Shown piece after piece: positions 27,299-35,600 of a DNA stretch of 64,000 bases. This DNA comes from Pseudoalteromonas sp. Z1A8. GTDB lineage: Bacteria; Pseudomonadota; Gammaproteobacteria; Enterobacterales; Alteromonadaceae. The notes beneath the pieces were generated by a model. It saw nothing but the letters and a program-made list of their open reading frames with translations. It was not told the origin of the DNA and did not search any database. A program made the translations under genes and the position numbers. The stretch lies in assembly GCF_011378855.1 (NCBI RefSeq), contig NZ_WTLB01000021.1, forward strand, positions 1-64,000, read 5' to 3'. Numbering within the stretch: the first letter of the stretch is position 1; each line of letters opens with the position of its first letter.

Positions 27299-27535
27299 AT
27301 GAAAAAAACAAGCTATATAACGCTTTTTGCGTTTAGTATTTTTAGCACATTAGGCTTTGCTGCAAGCAACAATGTTGCAGAGCAATTTGAAAAACTTGAT
27401 AGAAACCAGGATGGTTTTTTAACACGCGCAGAAACAGCAGTAGATCCCGCTCTTTGGTCTCGGTTTTCAAGCTACGATCAAGACAAAGACGGTAAGCTAA
27501 CGCTAAGTGAATACAGCTTATACGCTAGCAAATAA
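27299..27535 (+). CDS. Secreted two-EF-hand miniprotein 4
   Basis: A 78-aa paralogue with a signal peptide (cleavage about residue 21, GFAAS). Both loops, DRNQDGFLTRAE and DQDKDGKLTLSE, are canonical. Translation is probably coupled to copy 3, as its start is nine bases after that stop and there is no good ribosome site of its own. A stem AAGCTAGG/CCTAGCTT at 27541-27563 follows and may terminate the array. Confidence 0.85.
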   Translation: MKKTSYITLFAFSIFSTLGFAASNNVAEQFEKLDRNQDGFLTRAETAVDPALWSRFSSYDQDKDGKLTLSEYSLYASK

Positions 27536-27540
27536 TACTA

Positions 27541-27570
27541 AAGCTAGGCAAAACACCTAGCTTATTATAT
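27541..27570 (+). terminator. Possible terminator of the EF-hand array
   Basis: An 8-bp perfect stem (AAGCTAGG/CCTAGCTT) with a 7-base loop; the following T run is interrupted (ATTATATTT), so termination strength is uncertain. It also faces the convergent TonB-C-like lipoprotein gene. Confidence 0.5.
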
Positions 27571-27585
27571 TTATATTAATTACGT

Positions 27586-28038
27586 TCAGGCTTTATTTTT
27601 AGAACAATGCGCCAAATATTTTGCATCGGTAGGTTTTGGGCTTAACATAAAATCCATTTTAAGATAAGTTAAAATAGGTTGCTTACTCGTATTTTCAGCT
27701 GTCGCTTTCCAGCGCCATAAACCCACAGCAGCTGCCGCATTATTATCAAACACGCCCTCAGGGTAAGACGAGATAACCTTATACCCTTGGGCTTCACCTT
27801 GTGAATTAATTACCATTGCTAACTCAACACAACCTGAAATGCTTTTTTTTGCGGCTTCCAACGGGTATCGTGGTTCGACCCTTTTAGCAATATTCCAATA
27901 CTCACCAGTTTTACTTCGAAGTTCGGGACTTGATAAATCAATAAAACTCGGCATCTCTTCGTTTGCTTGTTTATCAGATGTTGAGCTACATGCTGTTAGC
28001 AATATGCTCAACGGGAGTAATAAATAGAGAGCTTTCAT
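27586..28038 (-). CDS. TonB C-terminal-like domain lipoprotein A
   Basis: A 150-aa lipoprotein (lipobox LTAC, Cys17). The mature part contains a TonB-C-like fold: EPRYPLEAAKK, then SGCVELAMVI, YKVISSYPEGVFD and a WRWKAT segment, as at the C-terminus of TonB-family energy transducers. It lacks the membrane helix and proline-rich spacer of TonB and is lipid-anchored instead, so it is not a classical transducer. A closely related paralogue lies directly upstream. An 8-copy hexanucleotide repeat lies about 50 bp before the start. Confidence 0.78.
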   Translation of the reverse strand: MKALYLLLPLSILLTACSSTSDKQANEEMPSFIDLSSPELRSKTGEYWNIAKRVEPRYPLEAAKKSISGCVELAMVINSQGEAQGYKVISSYPEGVFDNNAAAAVGLWRWKATAENTSKQPILTYLKMDFMLSPKPTDAKYLAHCSKNKA

Positions 28039-28090
28039 AGTATTTCCTTATTCTTGATGCTTATTTAGTTATTTGTAATATTCGTATTAA

Positions 28091-28138
28091 ACTCATACTC
28101 ATACTCATACTCATACTCATACTCATACTCATACTCAT
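28091..28138. repeat. (ACTCAT)8 hexanucleotide microsatellite
   Basis: Eight perfect tandem ACTCAT units between the two paralogous lipoprotein genes, 53 bp upstream of the start of copy A. Such tracts change length by slipped-strand mispairing. Because it is in the leader/promoter, gain or loss of units would change spacing rather than a reading frame. Confidence 0.95.
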
Positions 28139-28255
28139 CAGATTTTATAAAGGTTCGATCTAAAACGTTACACACACTTAAAGTAACTTTAGAGTGAGGT
28201 AAATAAGTACTTTTTTTCAAACCTTGTAATTTTTCTCGTTACTTGAAATGTTTCA

Positions 28256-28777
28256 TCAGTAGGAGATTTTTTTTATTTCCCCTGTTACTAAAAATGTTTC
28301 ACCAGCCGGACAATTTTTTAGATATTTTTTACCTACAGGTATTGAATCAATCATGAAATCAATTCTGATATGCGTAAGAACAGGTTGTTTAGCTACATTT
28401 ACGGCAGTAGGTAGCCAAGCCCATGCACTTAAAGATCTCGCTGCGGCTTCATCAAATAACCCTTTAGGATATGAGGAAATTACTTTATACCCCTGCGCCT
28501 TACCCTCAGAATTAATAATAGTCATTAACTCTACACAGCCCGCTAAGCCTTTTTTTGCTGCCTCTACTGGGTATCGTGATTCAACTTTTGTAAAAATACT
28601 CCAATAGTCTTTCACCCTATCGCGCAGCTCAACACTTGATAAATCTATATAATTGCGTATTTCAGCATTTGATACATCAGTATGGTTTAGCTTTTCTACA
28701 CTTTTATCTGCAGTAGGTGTCGATCCACATGCCGCAAGTAATGAAGTTAATGGGAGTAATAAATAGAGGGCTTTCAT
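28256..28777 (-). CDS. TonB C-terminal-like domain lipoprotein B
   Basis: A 173-aa paralogue of the downstream gene, with lipobox LAAC (Cys17) and a near-identical signal peptide (MKALYLLLPL). The shared core runs from YIDLSSVELR through ESRYPVEAAKKGLAGCVEL and YKVISSYPKGLFDEAAA. It differs by a longer N-terminal linker and an extra C-terminal tail. Tandem duplication with divergence is the likely origin. The function is unknown; relatives are annotated as energy transducer TonB by domain only. Confidence 0.78.
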   Translation of the reverse strand: MKALYLLLPLTSLLAACGSTPTADKSVEKLNHTDVSNAEIRNYIDLSSVELRDRVKDYWSIFTKVESRYPVEAAKKGLAGCVELMTIINSEGKAQGYKVISSYPKGLFDEAAARSLSAWAWLPTAVNVAKQPVLTHIRIDFMIDSIPVGKKYLKNCPAGETFLVTGEIKKISY

Positions 28778-28910
28778 AGCGTTTCCTTATGCTTTATTGA
28801 TTGTTTTACATACTAAATAATCACATCAATTACCTATTTTGTAAACAGTTAATATAGAGAAAAACCTTAGAATCAGGCTCTATCAATTCATTGGTATTAT
28901 AAAATTAAGT

Positions 28911-28934
28911 TTGTTAATGTAAGTAAATTAACAA
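28911..28934. promoter_or_regulatory. Perfect inverted repeat before the amidohydrolase gene
   Basis: TTGTTAAT, eight bases, ATTAACAA: 8-bp perfect arms, ending 16 bp before the ATG. The size and position suit a repressor operator; no regulator gene is adjacent, so the protein is unknown. Confidence 0.4.
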
Positions 28935-28950
28935 TAAAAATTAAGTAACT

Positions 28951-30627
28951 ATGTATCTCAGAAAAGTACTCAAACCGCTCATACTAGCCAGCTTATTTGC
29001 TGGCTCTAGCTATGCTATCGCACAGACAAAAGTAATTTATAACGCGAATGGTTATACCCCTTTATACCAAGGTGAAGTACAGCAATTCACTACCCTCGTT
29101 ATTAAAAATGGCAAAGTAGTAAAGCTAGGTAGCGATACACTTAAAGATAGTTACCCAGACGCTAAACTAATTGATGCACACGGTAATACCTTATTACCTG
29201 GCTTAATTGATGCCCATGGGCACGTTATTGGCCTAGGAGATAACTTATCGCAACTTGATGTACGCGGTGCAAAATCAGTTGATGAAGTAACAAATAAACT
29301 AAAAATATTTGCCGATAAAAAACAAGGCTGGATTATAGGACGTGGTTGGAACCAAGAACTTTGGGCTGATACACGCTTCCCTACAGCTAAAGATCTAGAC
29401 AAAGTAGTAAACGATCGACCAGTGGTACTTTCGCGGGTTGATGGCCATGCCATTTGGGTTAATTCAAAAGTGCTCGAACTTACTGGTATTACTGCTCAAA
29501 CAAAAGCGCCTGATGGAGGTGAAATAATTAAAGACGAATTTGGTAATCCTACAGGTATTTTTGTAGATAAAGCAGAATCGTTAATTACCCAGCATATGCC
29601 AGCCCCCTCAAGGCAAGATATAAGTGACTCACTAGATGCAGCAGGTAAGCATTTATTAAGTTTAGGCATTACTTCTACTCACGATGCTGGCATTGATAAA
29701 ACCACATGGGAAGTTTACAAAGAGCGCGGCGACCTTGGTAATTTACCGCTACGTATTGTCGCAATGTTAAGTGGTGCAAGTCCTGATTTAGGCACAATGT
29801 TAAAAGCAGGCCGATACCACGACAAAAATGATTTTATGGAAATTCGCAGTGTTAAAGTTTACGCCGATGGCGCACTGGGCTCTCGCGGCGCCGCTCTGAT
29901 TGAAGAATATGCAGACAGATCTGGCCACTATGGTTTAATGCTTGAAACACAAGAAAAACTCGAGGCGCTCTTTACACAAAGCTTTAAAAGCGGCTTTAGC
30001 GCAAACACCCACGCAATTGGCGATAAAGCAAATAAAGTAGTACTCGATGCCTATCAAAATGTATTTAAAAAAACCGGCGGTATATTACTGCGCAATCGTA
30101 TCGAGCACGCACAAATTGTAACGCCTGAGGATATCCCTCGTTTTAAAGCGTTAAAAATAATTCCTTCAATGCAGCCGGTGCATGCCACTTCTGATATGCA
30201 TATGGCAGAGCAGCGTTTAACTGAAAAACAATTAAGCGGTGCCTACGCTTGGCAAACATTTTTAAAGCAAGGGTCTGTTGTTGCAGCAGGATCTGATTAC
30301 CCTGTAGAGCTTGCAAATCCATTTGATGGTTTGTATTCAGCTATCACACGCATGGATCATAACAAGCTGCCTGAAAATGGCTGGCGCGCAAGTGAAGTAC
30401 TAAGCCGCGAAGATGCATTACGTGCATTTACTCTCGGAGGCGCTTATGCAGCTCATCAAGAATTTAAGGTGGGTAGTTTAGAAAAAGGAAAATGGGCCGA
30501 CTTTATTTTAATTGATAAAGACTACTTTAAAGTGCCTGTTGACGAGATATACAAGACGAACGTGCTACAAACATGGGTAGCAGGTAAGCTTCGCTATAAA
30601 AAAGAAGAGGTTACAAAAGCACCATAA
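28951..30627 (+). CDS. Exported YtcJ-like amidohydrolase
   Basis: A 558-aa metal-dependent amidohydrolase (amidohydrolase_3/YtcJ type). A signal peptide (about 1-24, cleavage after IAQ) indicates the periplasm. Metal-site motifs are DAHGH in LIDAHGHVIG, a carboxylated-lysine candidate in VKVYADGALGSRG, NTHAIGD, RIEHAQ and the catalytic SDYPVE. The C-terminal GKWADFI segment closes the composite beta-sandwich. Substrates of this group are amides or formamides; the particular one cannot be told. A palindrome in the leader suggests local control. Confidence 0.87.
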   Translation: MYLRKVLKPLILASLFAGSSYAIAQTKVIYNANGYTPLYQGEVQQFTTLVIKNGKVVKLGSDTLKDSYPDAKLIDAHGNTLLPGLIDAHGHVIGLGDNLSQLDVRGAKSVDEVTNKLKIFADKKQGWIIGRGWNQELWADTRFPTAKDLDKVVNDRPVVLSRVDGHAIWVNSKVLELTGITAQTKAPDGGEIIKDEFGNPTGIFVDKAESLITQHMPAPSRQDISDSLDAAGKHLLSLGITSTHDAGIDKTTWEVYKERGDLGNLPLRIVAMLSGASPDLGTMLKAGRYHDKNDFMEIRSVKVYADGALGSRGAALIEEYADRSGHYGLMLETQEKLEALFTQSFKSGFSANTHAIGDKANKVVLDAYQNVFKKTGGILLRNRIEHAQIVTPEDIPRFKALKIIPSMQPVHATSDMHMAEQRLTEKQLSGAYAWQTFLKQGSVVAAGSDYPVELANPFDGLYSAITRMDHNKLPENGWRASEVLSREDALRAFTLGGAYAAHQEFKVGSLEKGKWADFILIDKDYFKVPVDEIYKTNVLQTWVAGKLRYKKEEVTKAP

Positions 30628-30730
30628 TCAAAAATAAACAAATTAATTATTAAATTTAATTAAAGTAATCAAAAAGTGTGTCGATAAGGAGGGGTATTTA
30701 TAAAATCCCCTTATGTTTCAGGAAGAAAAC

Positions 30731-31408
30731 ATGTTATCAAAAAAGATATCTCTTACTTTATCGACACTTTTTACACTTTCACTTTCAGCGTGTTCTACTC
30801 ATCCCATTTATAATGGACATGCACCACAAAACAATATTGGCTATAATAACGCTCACAATCGCTATGCTGAATATAACCAGCCTCGCGTTAGTAACTGGCA
30901 GTTTCCTGAAAATAATTACCGCCCAATTAACAGCAGTAAGTTACTAAGTAATTATACAGAGCAATTAGCAATGAAGCTGATTGAAAATATGAATTACATA
31001 AATAGTAGTACGCCTATCGCTATCACTTCGTTTGTAAATTTAGACGATAACCTGCAAACCACTAATATTTTTGGTAATCATTTAGCTGAAAGCTTTATTA
31101 CTGAATTACAAGAGTTTGGTTTGTCAGTTGTTGATTACAAACATACAGGTACAGTGCACGTGACGCCCTTGGGTGATTTTTCGTTTAGCCGAAATGGTAA
31201 AGACATTAAAGGCTATCCACATATTGAATACACCTTAACTGGCACACTTACGTACACTAATCGTGGCGTTATTGTTAATGCTCGTATTATTGGTGCTAAA
31301 TCTAAAGTAGTGGTGTCATCAGCTAAAGGGTTTATACCAAGCTTTGTAGTTGAATCGCTATACCCCACTCGTAGAACCGATGGGATAGTATTAGACGCCA
31401 TTCAATAA
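30731..31408 (+). CDS. FlgO-like outer-membrane lipoprotein
   Basis: About 225 aa, with start ATG 30731 chosen for the AGGAAG ribosome site. The lipobox is LSAC. The mature protein matches the FlgO domain: two conserved blocks with IAITSFVNLDDNLQTTNIFGNHLAESF and a C-terminal YTLTGTLTYTNRGVIVNARI pattern as in Vibrio FlgO, where the family contributes to motility and outer-membrane integrity. No flagellar genes are adjacent, so this may be a paralogue outside the flagellar regulon. It ends at a strong bidirectional terminator. Confidence 0.82.
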   Translation: MLSKKISLTLSTLFTLSLSACSTHPIYNGHAPQNNIGYNNAHNRYAEYNQPRVSNWQFPENNYRPINSSKLLSNYTEQLAMKLIENMNYINSSTPIAITSFVNLDDNLQTTNIFGNHLAESFITELQEFGLSVVDYKHTGTVHVTPLGDFSFSRNGKDIKGYPHIEYTLTGTLTYTNRGVIVNARIIGAKSKVVVSSAKGFIPSFVVESLYPTRRTDGIVLDAIQ

Positions 31409-31414
31409 AAGCAA

Positions 31415-31440
31415 AAAGGGTTAACGCAAGTTAACCCTTT
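31415..31440. terminator. Bidirectional terminator, FlgO-like/HDOD genes
   Basis: A perfect 11-bp stem (AAAGGGTTAAC/GTTAACCCTTT) with a GCAA tetraloop (GNRA class), between two convergent genes. Confidence 0.88.
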
Positions 31441-31462
31441 CTGTTTGTGTAATAAAACATGT

Positions 31463-32302
31463 TTAGCTAAACATGTTTTTCACATCAGTTAGCATATCGT
31501 TGTATTCATCACTTGTGAATAATTGCATAGATGGTATTACACCTTTATCTATATATGTTTGCAGCGCTGCCGATTTATCAGAAACTTGTAACGTCCCCTC
31601 TAAAATAGCCCCTACTCTTATAAAGTCTACGTAACTAACCTTATCAGGTTTGTAACTTGGATCTGCCCAGCTTAGAGCCACATCTACAAACTCTTTAGGA
31701 AACTCCCAAGCTTGCATGATGGATGAGCCAATTTTTCCACTCAACTTTTGAATTGCGTGAGCTAAAAAGCTTGGATTTGCAAATACTTCTGGGTGGCGCT
31801 CAGCTTCAGTTAAAATTGGTAATACACCAATATTATAAACAAGCGCAGCTAATGTAATTGAATCACGGTTTAATGAAGTGTGTTTATTGTTTTTTAAGTA
31901 AAACTCCATGAGTGTTATTGAATGGCTAGCAACCGTTAATGTTTTTTGCCATGCCTTACCCATGTAGCCTTTAATTAGCTCATTGTTTGATACAAATAAT
32001 TGCTCCATAGCCATAGCCGTTGCAATATTTTTAATTTGGCGCAGTCCAATACGCGTCACTGCTTGATGCAAATTAGATACTTTTACAGAGCGTCCCATAA
32101 TTGCACTATTAGCTACTTTTATCATACGAGCTGAAAGCGCTGGATCTTGTGAGATTACATCTGACATTTGCATTAAATTAACATCAGGGTTATCTGCAGC
32201 TTGGCGAACCTTAATCGCTACTTCAGGTAGCGTTGGTAAAACCAACGTATCGTTATTTATTCTATCGACTAGAATCGTTAATAAAGCGTTTTCTGTAGAC
32301 AT
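31463..32302 (-). CDS. HDOD domain protein
   Basis: A 279-aa cytosolic protein consisting of one HDOD domain (about 20-220), an HD-like helical fold without a phosphohydrolase metal site. Typical marks are LPTLPEVAIKV near the N-terminus, ISQDPALSARMIKVANSA and the VTRIGLRQIKNIA helix. HDOD proteins work in signalling linked to cyclic di-GMP, motility and stress. No output domain is fused. It is monocistronic. Confidence 0.9.
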   Translation of the reverse strand: MSTENALLTILVDRINNDTLVLPTLPEVAIKVRQAADNPDVNLMQMSDVISQDPALSARMIKVANSAIMGRSVKVSNLHQAVTRIGLRQIKNIATAMAMEQLFVSNNELIKGYMGKAWQKTLTVASHSITLMEFYLKNNKHTSLNRDSITLAALVYNIGVLPILTEAERHPEVFANPSFLAHAIQKLSGKIGSSIMQAWEFPKEFVDVALSWADPSYKPDKVSYVDFIRVGAILEGTLQVSDKSAALQTYIDKGVIPSMQLFTSDEYNDMLTDVKNMFS

Positions 32303-32597
32303 AAAGCTGCCGTCCTTTTGTGTTCAGCCTGTAAAGTAACTGCAAACTCAGGCAGTTAATTTTTGTATTAGTAATATAATTAGTATTGTCTAACTTACCG
32401 ATAAAGTTAAGAAAATTATAGAAGTTTATTTTTATTTATAATGTTTTACCGCTCATGCTTGCCTTACAACGCCAAATACTTGCTATTTACCATTTAGTTT
32501 TGCTTTAATGCACTCACAATAAGGAAGCGTTTGTACGTATTTAGCCTTTTAACTAAAGCAGTACAATTATTAAACTTACTTTTTAACAGGCAATATA

Positions 32598-34298
32598 ATG
32601 ATCTTAAATAAAATTAGCCAAGCAATTATGCTCTCTGGTGTTGTTTTTCTTAGTGCATGTTCTGAACAAGCACCGTCTTCTACCGACAACACAGCCGTAG
32701 AGCTTGCTCAAAAAAGCAGTGCACAATCAGGTCCTAAGCTTATTAATGCAGATAAACAACGTTTAGATATTTACACCGACTTTAGCTTGAAAAGTGATTT
32801 ATCACACTTGAGCGACAACCAAAGAGCGATGGTTGGAAAGCTTATTGATGCTTCAAAAATAATGGACGAGTTATTTTGGAAGCAATCTTTTGGTGAGAAT
32901 AAAGATGCTTTTTTAGCAAAGTTAGGTGACGAAAAAGTACGTAAATTTGCCGATATTAACTACGGCCCATGGGACCGTTTAAATGGCGATGAAGCGTTTT
33001 TATCTAGCTATAAAGAAAAGCCTCTTGGCGCACAGTTTTACCCTGCCGATATAACTAAAGAAGAGTTAAACAATGCAGATGTTGAAGACAAAACAGGGCT
33101 TTACTCTGTAATTAAGCGTGATGAGCAAGGTAAGCTTTATAGTGTGCCATATTCAAAAGAGTATGCCGTTGAGCTTGCAAAAACAGCCGACCTTTTACGT
33201 GAAGCAAGTAAACTTGCCGATGATAAAGAGTTTGCTAATTACCTAAACCTGCGTGCTGACGCTCTACAAAAAGATGACTTCCAAGTTTCTGACTTTGCTT
33301 GGATGGACATGAAAAACAACCCAGTAGATGTGGTTATTGGCCCAATTGAAACTTATGAAGATCAATTATTTGGTTACCGTGCTGCTTATGAATCTTACGT
33401 ACTTATTAAAGATTTAAAATGGAGCGAACGTTTAGCTAAATTTGCAGCATTTTTACCTGAACTTCAAAAAGACTTACCTGTTGATGCTAAGTACAAACAA
33501 GAAGTACCAGGCTCTGACGCCGATCTAAATGCCTATGATGTTGTTTACTACGCAGGGCATTCAAACGCTGGCAGCAAAACAATTGCAATTAACTTACCAA
33601 ACGATGAGCAAGTACAGTTAGAAAAAGGGACTCGTCGCCTGCAACTTAAAAATGCAATGCGCGCTAAGTTTGATAAAATTTTAGTGCCAATTTCAGAGCA
33701 GTTAATTGTACCTGAGCAGCGTAAACACATTACTTTTGATGCCTTTTTTGCCAACACTATGTTCCATGAAGTAGCGCATGGTTTAGGTATTAAAAATACA
33801 ATCACTGGTAAAGGAACTGTTCGTCAATCATTACAAGAGCACGCGAGTGCGCTTGAAGAAGGCAAAGCCGATATTTTAGGTTTGTACATGGTTGAGCAAT
33901 TGCTTAAAAAAGGCGAGATCACTGAAGGTACACTTGAAGATTACTACACGACGTTTATGGCTGGCATATTCCGCTCAGTACGTTTTGGTGCATCAAGTGC
34001 GCATGGTCAAGCGAATATGATCCGCTTTAACTTTTTTGCACAAGAAGGCGCGTTTTCTAAAAATGAAGCGGGCTTATATAGTATAAACATGGAAAAAATG
34101 AGCACTGCTATTGCTGACCTATCTCGCTTAATTTTAACCTTACAAGGTGATGGCGATTACGAAAAAGTAGATCAACTAATCGCAACTCATGGTGATATTA
34201 AAGAAGAACTTGCTAAAGACTTAGAAAAACTAAGCAAAGCAAATATTCCTGTAGATGTTACGTTTAAACAAGGTAAGGAAGTACTAGGTTTAAAATAA
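32598..34298 (+). CDS. Dipeptidyl-peptidase III-like (M49-type) zinc peptidase, lipoprotein
   Basis: A 566-aa lipoprotein (lipobox LSAC). The zinc motif HEVAH (His390, Glu391, His394) is followed by the second acidic motif EEGKADILG (Glu420/Glu421), an arrangement like DPP III-type M49 peptidases, which remove dipeptides from the N-terminus. Eukaryotic DPP III has HELLGH, with one more residue; the shorter form here is a departure. Lipid anchoring suggests an envelope peptidase. It is probably monocistronic, with a downstream terminator. Confidence 0.82.
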   Translation: MILNKISQAIMLSGVVFLSACSEQAPSSTDNTAVELAQKSSAQSGPKLINADKQRLDIYTDFSLKSDLSHLSDNQRAMVGKLIDASKIMDELFWKQSFGENKDAFLAKLGDEKVRKFADINYGPWDRLNGDEAFLSSYKEKPLGAQFYPADITKEELNNADVEDKTGLYSVIKRDEQGKLYSVPYSKEYAVELAKTADLLREASKLADDKEFANYLNLRADALQKDDFQVSDFAWMDMKNNPVDVVIGPIETYEDQLFGYRAAYESYVLIKDLKWSERLAKFAAFLPELQKDLPVDAKYKQEVPGSDADLNAYDVVYYAGHSNAGSKTIAINLPNDEQVQLEKGTRRLQLKNAMRAKFDKILVPISEQLIVPEQRKHITFDAFFANTMFHEVAHGLGIKNTITGKGTVRQSLQEHASALEEGKADILGLYMVEQLLKKGEITEGTLEDYYTTFMAGIFRSVRFGASSAHGQANMIRFNFFAQEGAFSKNEAGLYSINMEKMSTAIADLSRLILTLQGDGDYEKVDQLIATHGDIKEELAKDLEKLSKANIPVDVTFKQGKEVLGLK

Positions 34299-34319
34299 CC
34301 TAGCACGGTGATAATTTAA

Positions 34320-34354
34320 GAGCGCTGTAGTTTATAACTGCAGCGCTTTTTTAT
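34320..34354. terminator. Bidirectional terminator after the M49-type peptidase gene
   Basis: A 7-bp GC-rich stem (AGCGCTG/CAGCGCT) extended by AGT/ACT and followed by six T. It lies between convergent genes. Confidence 0.85.
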
Positions 34355-34887
34355 TATTTATCGTTTACCACTTCACGCACTACAGGCTCTAGACTTTTCA
34401 TACCCCAGCGTTTTCCTTTATCAAGCGCGGCCCCTACATCAAGACCCTGCTCATGTGCAGAAATTGCAATCAACGCTCCAACTCGATTGCTACTTGCGCA
34501 ATGCACTAAAATCGATTCTCCCTCAAACTCATTAAGTAAGTTTGTTAAATTACGCGCATTTTCAACAGTAACATCCTTCGCACCTGCAATAGGTAATGCG
34601 TGATAGCTCATCCCTAAAGATCGCACAAGCTCACCTTCATCCCACGTTTGTTCACTAGAGGAGCGTAGGTTTATTACATGCTTTACACCTGCAAGTGACA
34701 ACAGCTTAATTTGCTCTGCACTGGGTTGGGCAGCAGAGTAAACATGATTACTATGTTCAACTAAATTTTGTATGTCTGTTTTTTTAATAATTTCAGTGTT
34801 AACTGGCTGCTCAATTGCAACTGCAAAGTACCCTCCTGATAATGCGACAATAAATAAACCCGTACAAAGTTGATTGATTAGTTTCAT
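34354..34887 (-). CDS. Exported DUF442/PTP-like phosphatase family protein
   Basis: A 177-aa protein with a signal peptide (about 1-25) and a dual-specificity-phosphatase-like fold. The P-loop is HCASSNR with Cys130 and Arg135, a CX4R spacing as in the beta-lactamase-hydrolase-like (DUF442) group, not the CX5R of classical protein tyrosine phosphatases. The VINLRSSSE strand before it is typical. Export to the periplasm makes a protein-phosphatase role doubtful. The product could also work as a thiol or sulfur transferase. It is convergent with the M49-type peptidase gene. Confidence 0.75.
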   Translation of the reverse strand: MKLINQLCTGLFIVALSGGYFAVAIEQPVNTEIIKKTDIQNLVEHSNHVYSAAQPSAEQIKLLSLAGVKHVINLRSSSEQTWDEGELVRSLGMSYHALPIAGAKDVTVENARNLTNLLNEFEGESILVHCASSNRVGALIAISAHEQGLDVGAALDKGKRWGMKSLEPVVREVVNDK

Positions 34888-34905
34888 TTTATTCCTTATT
34901 GATTA

Positions 34906-35081
34906 GAGTCTGTTGACCTTCAGTATTAAAATTTTTTCGACCTAGGGCAGCGCATATTTGGCATTTATACTACGTTATCGCCTATTTATGCGAAGCAGAC
35001 GCACAACATAAACATAAACTCGGCCTTACCTAAAAACTAAACAGACTACTAAAAATTTAACCCCGAAAGATAAATAAACCC
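34906..35081. mobile_element. MITE-like repeat, copy 2 (short form, 176 bp)
   Basis: A degenerate copy of the same repeat family: begins GAGTCTGTTGACCTT and ends GATAAATAAACCC. It lacks the inner CTAGGGGCTATTT module; the sequence passes directly from ACCTAGG to GCAGCGCATATTTGGCATT. This shows the inner module is separable. Confidence 0.68.
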
Positions 35082-35090
35082 GAACAGCTA

Positions 35091-35489
35091 TTAAAAATGG
35101 TTTTTTAATTTTACTATTTGATCATCAGTATAAGGGACTGCAGAAAATTTACCCCAAATTGGCGCAGGCCAAGCAGCATCACTCGTAAAGCGCGCAATAT
35201 GATGAATATGTAATTGCGGTACCATATTACCTAAAGCCGCTACGTTTAACTTATCCGGACTAAACACATCCATTAATAACTTACTTAACTTGGCTGACTC
35301 TTTTAAATAAACTACTTGATCATCCTCAGATAAATCAATTATTTCTCTTAAGTTAGCCTGCCTTGGCACTAATACAAACCACGGATACTGACTATCGTTT
35401 AATAAAAGTACTTTACACAGCGGCCAATCAGCAAGTTCTATACAGTCACGTTTAAGCTCTGGTGCAAGTTCAAATTTAGGGTTTGTCAT
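35091..35489 (-). CDS. HIT domain protein
   Basis: A 132-aa cytosolic histidine-triad protein. The motif is QLHIHHIAR (His94, His96, His97), followed by the SDAAWPAPIWG segment seen in gammaproteobacterial members. The family hydrolyses nucleotide phosphoramidates or dinucleoside polyphosphates. The spacing of the third histidine differs from the strict HxHxH pattern, so activity should not be assumed. The end of the MITE-like copy 2 lies nine bases after its stop. Confidence 0.87.
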   Translation of the reverse strand: MTNPKFELAPELKRDCIELADWPLCKVLLLNDSQYPWFVLVPRQANLREIIDLSEDDQVVYLKESAKLSKLLMDVFSPDKLNVAALGNMVPQLHIHHIARFTSDAAWPAPIWGKFSAVPYTDDQIVKLKNHF

Positions 35490-35600
35490 TGTTATGTCCT
35501 ACTTTGTCTTTAATAATCGCCACTTTATAGCATTTAGTTGCAGTTGCACACGCTTGGCTTTAACATCAAAGCAATATTTATAATAAGCTAAGGCAACCTT

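Noticed and set aside
28060..28138. Minus-strand (Met-Ser)8 frame as an upstream coding gene
   Set aside because: It arises from the microsatellite, has no ribosome site and stops after 25 codons; not called as a CDS.
28091..28140. CRISPR-like repeat array at the ACTCAT tract
   Set aside because: The units are 6 bp, contiguous and without spacers; it is a simple microsatellite.
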